This document shows, piece by piece, positions 40,498 through 49,374 of a DNA stretch of 49,374 bases (positions within the stretch are counted from its first letter, which is position 1; each line of letters opens with the position of its first letter). Source of the DNA: an uncultured Eubacteriales bacterium (GTDB lineage: Bacteria > Bacillota > Clostridia > Oscillospirales > Oscillospiraceae); assembly GCA_900317375.1 (NCBI GenBank), contig ONGJ01000014.1, positions 1 through 49,374 on the forward strand. The letters are read 5' to 3'. The position numbers were made by a program, and so were the translations under genes. Under the pieces are notes generated by a model, which did no database searches, was not told the origin of the DNA, and saw only the letters and a program-made list of their open reading frames with translations.

Positions 40498-41022
40498 TTA
40501 ATCTTTGATAACTTCGACCTGATCGAGCTCCAGATCCACAGGAGTCTCGCGGCCGAACATGGAGACCACCACGCGCACGCGGTTCTTCTCGGGTTCGAGC
40601 TCTTCCACAACACCGTTGAAGCCGGTAAGCGGACCGTCGCTGACCCGAACAGTGTCTCCCAACTGATAGGCGACCGAAATCTCACGCCGCTCGACGCCGA
40701 GGGAAAGAATCTCTTCCTCGGTCAGCGGGATCGCCTTTCCGTCCGACCCGACAAAACCGGTCGCGCCGCGCACATTGTGCACCAGATGCCAGCTGTCATC
40801 GGTAAGAATCATTTTCACCAGGACATAGCCGGGAAAAATCTTCCGCTCGACGGTCTTTTCACCGGAGTCGGTAATCTCGGTCACGGTTTCCATCGGGATG
40901 TTGACATCCATAATCAGGTCTGTCATCCGGCGGTTTTCCGCCGCCTTCATCACCGCAGCCGCGACTGCGTTTTCATAGCCGGAGTACGTATGAACAACGT
41001 ACCACTTTGCCTCTTCCGCCAT
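40498..41022 (-). CDS. nusG: Transcription antitermination/elongation factor NusG
   Basis: A 174-residue NusG. The NGN domain has WYVVHTYSGYENAVAAAVM and RKIFPGYVLVKMILTDDSWH, followed by NVRGATGFVG; the C-terminal KOW domain has GDTVRVSDGPLTGFNGVVEE. It binds RNA polymerase and links transcription with Rho or ribosomes. It follows secE with four bases between stop and start, in the universal secE-nusG pairing. Confidence 0.98.
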   Translation of the reverse strand: MAEEAKWYVVHTYSGYENAVAAAVMKAAENRRMTDLIMDVNIPMETVTEITDSGEKTVERKIFPGYVLVKMILTDDSWHLVHNVRGATGFVGSDGKAIPLTEEEILSLGVERREISVAYQLGDTVRVSDGPLTGFNGVVEELEPEKNRVRVVVSMFGRETPVDLELDQVEVIKD

Positions 41023-41026
41023 GGAT

Positions 41027-41299
41027 TTATCCTACCAGCGTAAAGAGAGCACGGATGAGCATCTGCGCCAGCTCGTCAAAGCCCCAGAGGACGACAGCGG
41101 AAACAAGCATGACCGCCACAGAAATGCCCGTGTTCTTGGCAAGAACGGCGGGAGTGGGCCAGATCACCTTTTTCAGCTCGCTCTTCATCTCGCGGAACCA
41201 TTTCTGGACACGCTTGAAGAAGCCGGGTTTGGCATCGTCCTTTTTGACCGCGGTAACGGCCTTGGCAGGAGCAGTGCTGACTTTCTTTTCTTCAGCCAT
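41027..41299 (-). CDS. secE: Preprotein translocase subunit SecE
   Basis: A 90-residue SecE with one membrane helix (TGISVAVMLVSAVVLWGFDE). The conserved amphipathic segment before it, WFREMKSELKKVIWPTPAVL, is the family hallmark. A lysine- and alanine-rich N-terminal extension precedes it. SecE clamps the SecY channel. The ATG at 41299 is chosen, with GGAGG ten bases upstream; a TTG two codons earlier is possible. It lies between rpmG and nusG. Confidence 0.95.
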   Translation of the reverse strand: MAEEKKVSTAPAKAVTAVKKDDAKPGFFKRVQKWFREMKSELKKVIWPTPAVLAKNTGISVAVMLVSAVVLWGFDELAQMLIRALFTLVG

Positions 41300-41319
41300 T
41301 TTCAATAATCCTCCTGTCC

Positions 41320-41481
41320 TTACTTGGTTTCAACGTGCTTGGTGTGTTTTCTGCAGAATGGGCAGTACTTGCTCCGCTCCAAACGGTCAGAAGTGTTCTT
41401 CTTGTTCTTGACCGTGTTGTAGTTTCTCTGCTTGCATTCTTCGCATCTGAGTGTAATTTTGACTCTTGCGCCTGCAGCCAT
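41320..41481 (-). CDS. rpmG: 50S ribosomal protein L33
   Basis: A 53-residue L33: [20 protein letters not shown], then [20 protein letters not shown] and [13 protein letters not shown]. Four cysteines (CEEC and CPFC) bind zinc. It is the first gene of the cluster, 20 bases before secE, with AGGAGGTGCCGAACT before the ATG. Its promoter is at 41588-41616. Confidence 0.97.
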   Translation of the reverse strand: MAAGARVKITLRCEECKQRNYNTVKNKKNTSDRLERSKYCPFCRKHTKHVETK

Positions 41482-41563
41482 AGTTCGGCACCTCCTATTT
41501 TATTTACCTGTATGAACCAGGCATTGCCTCCCTGTATAGGACAAAGAGCGCACAAAAAGAAAA

Positions 41564-41612
41564 CCTCTCGTCCGACAGGTAATGGGAACTATACCACACA
41601 TCGGACGAAAGG
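41564..41612. promoter_or_regulatory. Inverted repeat around the rpmG promoter start region
   Basis: CCTCTCGTCCGA (41564-41575) mirrors TCGGACGAAAGG (41601-41612), 11 of 12 positions. One arm overlaps the -35/spacer region and the other lies about 6-17 bases past the predicted start site, so the arms bracket the -10 box. Possible operator. Confidence 0.5.
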
Positions 41613-41616
41613 TCAA
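41588..41616 (-). promoter_or_regulatory. Promoter of rpmG-secE-nusG-rplK-rplA-rpmE
   Basis: Minus strand TTGACC (41611-41616), 17-base spacer, TATAGT (41588-41593), leaving a leader of about 100 bases. Confidence 0.8.
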
Positions 41617-41643
41617 GAAAAAATCAGGAAGAAATTCAGAAAA

Positions 41644-45644
<4,001 letters not shown>

Positions 45645-45661
<17 letters not shown>

Positions 45662-46517
45662 CCACTTTCAGGTTGATGACGGCCAGAATCGCCACCAGAA
45701 TAAAGACAACGAAGGACAGCGCCGAGGCGTAGCCAAAGTTTGCCTTGCCCTGGAAGGCGGTATTGTAGATGTGGTGGGACATGGTCATCGTCGTGCCTGC
45801 CGGCCCGCCGTTGGTCAGGTTCACAGACTCGTCGTAGAGCTGGAGGGTGCCGTTGATGGACATGATGACGGTCATGATGATCACGGGGCGCAGCTGCGGC
45901 ACCGTGATGTGCCAGAAGGTATCCCAGCCGTTGGCGCCGTCGATGCGGGCGGCCTCATATACGGAGTAGTCCAGATTCTGAAGCCCGGCCAGATAGAAGA
46001 CCATATTGTAGCCCGTCCAGCGCCAGATGAGCGCAAAAATAATCACCCCTCTGGCAGTATTGGTCTGCCCCAGCCATTTGATGTTCTCGTGGATGATGCC
46101 GAACTTCATCAAAATCGTATTGATCATGCCGGTATCGTAAAACAGCGTCCGGAAAACCAGGGAATAGGAGACCAGGGAAATCGCGCAGGGAAGGAAGATG
46201 CAGGTGCGGAAAAGCCCGCGGCACTTCAGATTGGGGTTGTTGAGAAGCTGCGCCAGCAGCATCGCCAGCACCAGCATGACCGGAACCTGAATAATCAGGT
46301 AGAGGAAGGTGTTCTTCAGCGACATGATAAAGGTCTTGTCCTTGAACATGCGCAGATAGTTGTTGTACCAGGGATCGGCCCATTTCATATTCGCGCTGGA
46401 GCCGGTTTTAAAAGAGGTAATCAGAGCAGAAACCATGGGATAAAAGCTGAAGATGAAAATCATGGCCGAGGCCGTAAACAGAAAGGCCCAGCCGACAGCT
46501 CTGCGTCTTTTCTCCAC
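45645..46517 (-). CDS. Carbohydrate ABC transporter permease (MalF-type, CUT1)
   Basis: A 290-residue permease with six helices. WAFLFTASAMIFIFSFYPMV is the first helix, and the EAA loop is YEAARIDGANGWDTFWHITV, followed by PQLRPVIIMTVIMSINGTLQ. TNGGPAGTTMTMSHHIYNTA is the typical CUT1 P-loop-side segment. Translation most likely begins at the GTG at 46517 (VEKRRRAVG), with AGGAGG six bases upstream; a longer ATG frame would read through that site. The ribosome binding site can pair in an 18-base hairpin (46524-46541). The gene lies between the solute-binding protein and the second permease. Confidence 0.92.
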
Positions 46518-46523
46518 AGGAAT

Positions 46524-46541
46524 CCTCCTTTCAAAGGGAGG
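46524..46541 (-). promoter_or_regulatory. Hairpin that would sequester the permease ribosome binding site
   Basis: On the minus strand CCTCCCTTT-GAAAGGAGG folds on itself with one mismatch, pairing the AGGAGG of the MalF-type gene with upstream CCTCC. Confidence 0.5.
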
Positions 46542-46577
46542 TTGCCCCGCCATGACCGTGACGGGGCAACACCGTTT
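46541..46577 (-). terminator. Intercistronic stem-loop between binding protein and permease genes
   Basis: GTTGCCCCG (46541-46549) and CGGGGCAAC (46562-46570) form a 9-bp stem. On the minus strand no T tract follows, so it probably acts as a 3' stability element or partial terminator for the binding-protein mRNA. The T run lies on the plus strand. Confidence 0.6.
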
Positions 46578-46610
46578 TTTTGTTCAATAAATCTTGCGTC
46601 AGATGCGGGA

Positions 46611-47891
46611 TCAGCCCATCTCGAACTCGATCTGATCCTGAGCGTCCTGAAGCTCGCTCTCCAGATCGCCGCCGTTGATGATGTTGGTGATGGCATTGCC
46701 GACGTAGGTACGGGCGGTGTAGTGGTAATCGTTCTGCTCAACAACGGGAACGTAAGCGCCCATGTCGACGATGTCGCTGTAGATTGCCTGGCCGCCGAAG
46801 TAGGCAACGCCTTCCTGGTAAACTTCGGACTCGCCGGCACTGATGCAGCAGGTGATGACGCCGCCGTCACGCAGGGCGTTGTCATAGGTCTCCATGGCGC
46901 CCTCGCCGCCGCCGAAGGTGTAGGCGAGGAAGTCGCAAGCCAGGTCAACATTCTTGCAGTTGCCGGTGATGTACAGGGAGGAGCCGCCGTTGGCCGCATA
47001 GCCGTCCTTGCCGCCGTCGAGGGTGGGCAGGGTGGTCAGGGCCCATTTGCCGCTGTTTTCGGCAACCTGCTCGATGGTCGGGATGATCCAGTTGCCGTTC
47101 ATGACGCCGGCGGTCTGGTTGCCGACGATGGTCTGGTCGCAGTACTCGGACCAGGAGTTGGCCAGAAGAATGGTGCCGTCCTTGGCGCCCTGAACAATGA
47201 CCTCAATGATGCGCTCGAAAGGCTCGTTGCCGACGAGGTTCGGCTTGCCGGAACGCCACTGGGAGAGGCCCTCGGCCTGCATCATCATGTAGGGCAGGTC
47301 ATCGCCGGAGTGGTCCATGGAGAGAAGGGCAAAGCCGGTCTTCTCTTTGACTTCCTTGGCGATTTCAAGCCACTCGTCCCAGCTGATGCCGGTGACATCG
47401 TCGATGGTATAGCCGGCCTCTTCGAGAACGTCGGTGCGGTAGGCAAAGATCGCGGTGCCGTTGTCAACGGGAACGCCGTAGTGCACGCCGTCGATGGTGC
47501 TGTAGCTCAGCTTCTCAGCGCCGAAGTCACTCCAGTCAATATCAGCGAGCTGCAGGTCGACCCAGCAGTCGGGATAGTCGGCCACATAGGACTGAATAAA
47601 GTGATCCTGGAAGAGGACGATGTCGGGCAGGGAGCTCAGATCGCCGGAGGAGCCGGCCAGGGTCATGGCCTGTTCCACGTCGCTGGAGCCGGACTGGGTG
47701 GCAATCTCAAGTTTGAAGTTGGGGTTGACCTTCTGATAGGCAGCCTCGGCAGCCTTCAGCGCGGGGATGTTGAAGTTTGCGTCCCAGGCATAGACGGTCA
47801 GGGTGTCGTCAGCCGCAAACGCGGTCCCGGACATGGCCATAAACGCGAAGACCATGGTCAGGACGAGGAGCAGGGAAAGCAGTTTCTTCAT
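46611..47891 (-). CDS. Extracellular sugar-binding protein of an ABC transporter
   Basis: A 426-residue family 1 solute-binding protein. Residues 1-27 are a signal peptide (MKKLLSLLLVLTMVFAFMAM, then SGTAFA-ADD) with a standard signal-peptidase I site; there is no lipobox cysteine, which is unusual for a Gram-positive-type binding protein. The mature part begins with DTLTVYAWDANFNIPALKAA, and GVHYGVPVDNGTAIFAYRTD and TGISWDEWLEIAKEVKEKTG are typical of CUT1 sugar-binding proteins. It delivers a sugar, plausibly a galactoside, to the two permeases downstream. The gene is first in the transport operon, with GGAGG about nine bases before ATG, and is preceded by a palindrome (47942-47958). Confidence 0.93.
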   Translation of the reverse strand: MKKLLSLLLVLTMVFAFMAMSGTAFAADDTLTVYAWDANFNIPALKAAEAAYQKVNPNFKLEIATQSGSSDVEQAMTLAGSSGDLSSLPDIVLFQDHFIQSYVADYPDCWVDLQLADIDWSDFGAEKLSYSTIDGVHYGVPVDNGTAIFAYRTDVLEEAGYTIDDVTGISWDEWLEIAKEVKEKTGFALLSMDHSGDDLPYMMMQAEGLSQWRSGKPNLVGNEPFERIIEVIVQGAKDGTILLANSWSEYCDQTIVGNQTAGVMNGNWIIPTIEQVAENSGKWALTTLPTLDGGKDGYAANGGSSLYITGNCKNVDLACDFLAYTFGGGEGAMETYDNALRDGGVITCCISAGESEVYQEGVAYFGGQAIYSDIVDMGAYVPVVEQNDYHYTARTYVGNAITNIINGGDLESELQDAQDQIEFEMG

Positions 47892-47941
47892 GATTTTTCC
47901 TCCGTAAAGAATAATGTTACGCGCAGGTTAAGGACCTACTG

Positions 47942-47958
47942 TGATGATTTTATCATCA
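47942..47958. promoter_or_regulatory. Palindrome upstream of the sugar-uptake operon, possible operator
   Basis: TGATGAT-TTT-ATCATCA is symmetric over 17 bases, about 50 bases before the binding-protein start, overlapping the likely promoter (minus-strand TATATGATGATAAAAT). It could be the target of a regulator; the protein is not known. Confidence 0.45.
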
Positions 47959-48022
47959 TATACGACACAGAAGTCACCGTTTTCAATGAAAAAATCGGCA
48001 GTTTCGATTATTTAAAATTTAA

Positions 48023-48074
48023 CACCGTCAGAACGCACAAAAGAGGAAAATAGCTTTTGTACATCCTGACGGTG
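48023..48074 (-). terminator. Large nested hairpin after the AraC-type gene
   Basis: CACCGTCAG (48023-48031) pairs with CTGACGGTG (48066-48074); inside, ACAAAAG (48037-48043) pairs with CTTTTGT (48054-48060). It sits about 35 bases after the regulator's stop and may end that transcript or form a leader structure of the sugar operon. Confidence 0.55.
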
Positions 48075-48109
48075 CGTAAAACAGAGTCCGGTTTCCGGGT
48101 GAACGCTTT

Positions 48110-49060
48110 TTACTGGTTGGCGGAGTCCCAGCCCCGGTGGGCGGAGATGCTGTAAGCGTCCACCTGCAGGCCGCTCTTCTTCTCCTGCAGCTTCCACTGG
48201 TAGGGCGTCGTGTCTAGGAATTTCTTGAAATTGCGCGAAAAAGCGGACACCGAGGCAAAGCCACACTCGGCGGCCACGAGCTCCATGGGGCTGTTCTTCC
48301 GGCTCAGCAGAGAGCAGGCCCGGCGCACGCGGATCAGGTTCACATAGTCCATCGGCGGCATGTTGATGCAGTCGGTGAAAACGAGACGGAAGTGCGGCTC
48401 GCTCAGGCCGCAGATCCGAGCCAGGTCCGCCGCCCGGATGTTCTGGTCATAGTGCCCGTCAATATACCGCAGGGCTGGCAGAACCTGATAGATCGCGGTC
48501 TCGGCGTGTTCGTTCCAGTCCGCATCGGCAATCTCGCGCTCCTGCATGCGCATCAGCTCCAGCAGATAGATCTTCAGCAGACTGCGAATCAGCTCTTTCC
48601 GGTAGGGACGGCGCTCGCGCGCCTCTTCCAGAATGCGCCAGACGGTCGCGCTGAGCTCGGGATATTCCTCGATGCGCAGGAGGCTTGCCCGTTTGTTGAC
48701 GGTAAAGAGGTTTTCCGCAAGCCGCTTCGAATTGTCGGGGACCATCTCGGCCAGCAGCTCTTCCACATCAAAGAACAGGTACTCCCACGAGCTTACCTCG
48801 CTGCTGACCGTGGAGTGCGGATAATAGGCGGGAATGGCCGAGATCATCGCGTCCTCATAGGGGACCGTGCGATCGCCCAGCAGCAGATGACCGGAGCCGT
48901 AGTGGCAGTAGCCGACCTCAAACAGATTGTGAAAATGCCTGCGTTCGTCCGTATGTCCGTAATTGCCGACCCAGGCCTGGCCCAGCAGCGCCAGCACACT
49001 CTCCCCTTTCGGAACCTCATAGAAGCGAAATTCCAGCCTGTCCCGCTTTTTCCTGCCCAT
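48110..49060 (-). CDS. AraC family transcriptional regulator
   Basis: A 316-residue regulator. The N-terminal half is a cupin-like sensor (EVPKGESVLALLGQAWVGNY, RRHFHNLFEVGYCHYGSGHL with HxHxxxE-type residues). The C-terminal half (about 190-300) has two helix-turn-helix motifs: NIRAADLARICGLSEPHFRL and MELVAAECGFASVSAFSRNF followed by KKFLDTTPYQW, the AraC signature. The gene lies upstream of, and on the same strand as, the solute-binding protein, permeases and beta-galactosidase, so it is the likely sugar-responsive activator of that operon. GGAGGTGCTGAGAAC lies before its ATG. Its operator is not proven; the palindrome at 47942-47958 is one candidate. Confidence 0.92.
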   Translation of the reverse strand: MGRKKRDRLEFRFYEVPKGESVLALLGQAWVGNYGHTDERRHFHNLFEVGYCHYGSGHLLLGDRTVPYEDAMISAIPAYYPHSTVSSEVSSWEYLFFDVEELLAEMVPDNSKRLAENLFTVNKRASLLRIEEYPELSATVWRILEEARERRPYRKELIRSLLKIYLLELMRMQEREIADADWNEHAETAIYQVLPALRYIDGHYDQNIRAADLARICGLSEPHFRLVFTDCINMPPMDYVNLIRVRRACSLLSRKNSPMELVAAECGFASVSAFSRNFKKFLDTTPYQWKLQEKKSGLQVDAYSISAHRGWDSANQ

Positions 49061-49163
49061 GTTCTCAGCACCTCCCGTCCGCGCGGCGCAGATGAAAAAC
49101 CCGCAGCAGTCAGTGTAACACGGCCCTGCCGCGCCGTCAAGAAAGCAGACGCGGCAAGCAGGG

Positions 49164-49193
49164 AAAACGCCGGGGACAGAACCGTCCCCGGCG
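49164..49193 (-). terminator. Terminator of the flavoprotein gene at the right edge
   Basis: CGCCGGGGAC (49168-49177) and GTCCCCGGCG (49184-49193), a perfect 10-bp stem, then TTTTC on the minus strand, 20 bases after the stop codon. Confidence 0.88.
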
Positions 49194-49214
49194 TCAGGCC
49201 GTGCAGGGTTTTGT

Positions 49215-49374
<160 letters not shown>

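Overview
The window looks like chromosome of a fairly GC-rich member of the Bacillota, probably class Clostridia. Pointers are strong GGAGG ribosome binding sites, consensus sigma-A-type promoters, a lysine (L-box) riboswitch, PyrR with an upstream attenuator, a YloU/YloV-like pair, pyruvate:ferredoxin oxidoreductase, glycyl-radical enzyme chemistry and the rpmG-secE-nusG-rplK-rplA cluster. No species can be named from sequence alone.

Layout. Bases 1-4450 are an accessory, partly AT-rich patchwork: the start of a serine recombinase, a small XRE regulator with a palindromic operator, an Rpn-type nuclease/transposase, an unknown small protein, fragments of a DUF2075 helicase-like protein and of an SMC/DndD-like ATPase, a SnoaL-like protein and a secreted glutathione peroxidase. 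From 4468 to 16880 come an aconitase X pair (swivel subunit frameshifted), an orphan P-loop protein, a FucO-type alcohol dehydrogenase, a 1463-residue permease-GGDEF-REC-GGDEF-EAL fusion, a HAD phosphatase, a DUF2804 protein, tRNA-Val(CAC) and an EamA transporter. From 16891 to 23205 lies a glycyl-radical enzyme with its activase, an aldo/keto reductase and a NhaC-type transporter controlled by a lysine riboswitch.

From 23266 to 31700 come an anchored serine hydrolase, divergent larB-larE-larC (nickel-pincer cofactor synthesis), a membrane-anchored carboxylesterase, and pyrR-uracil permease behind an attenuator. nifJ (31722-35381) diverges from an Asp23 protein / DAK2 kinase / cation antiporter group. 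The ribosomal and transcription cluster rpmG-secE-nusG-rplK-rplA-rpmE follows, with rpmE where rplJ-rplL normally sit. The last block is a sugar-uptake operon read right to left: AraC regulator, solute-binding protein, two CUT1-type permeases and a GH2 beta-galactosidase. The right edge holds the end of a flavoprotein reductase.

Most interesting items: the transporter/cyclic-di-GMP fusion; a glycyl-radical enzyme with a Cys-x-Gln active-site loop instead of the usual Cys-x-Glu; a three-copy modular structured repeat, one copy with terminal inverted repeats; and a remnant island of broken defence-type genes.
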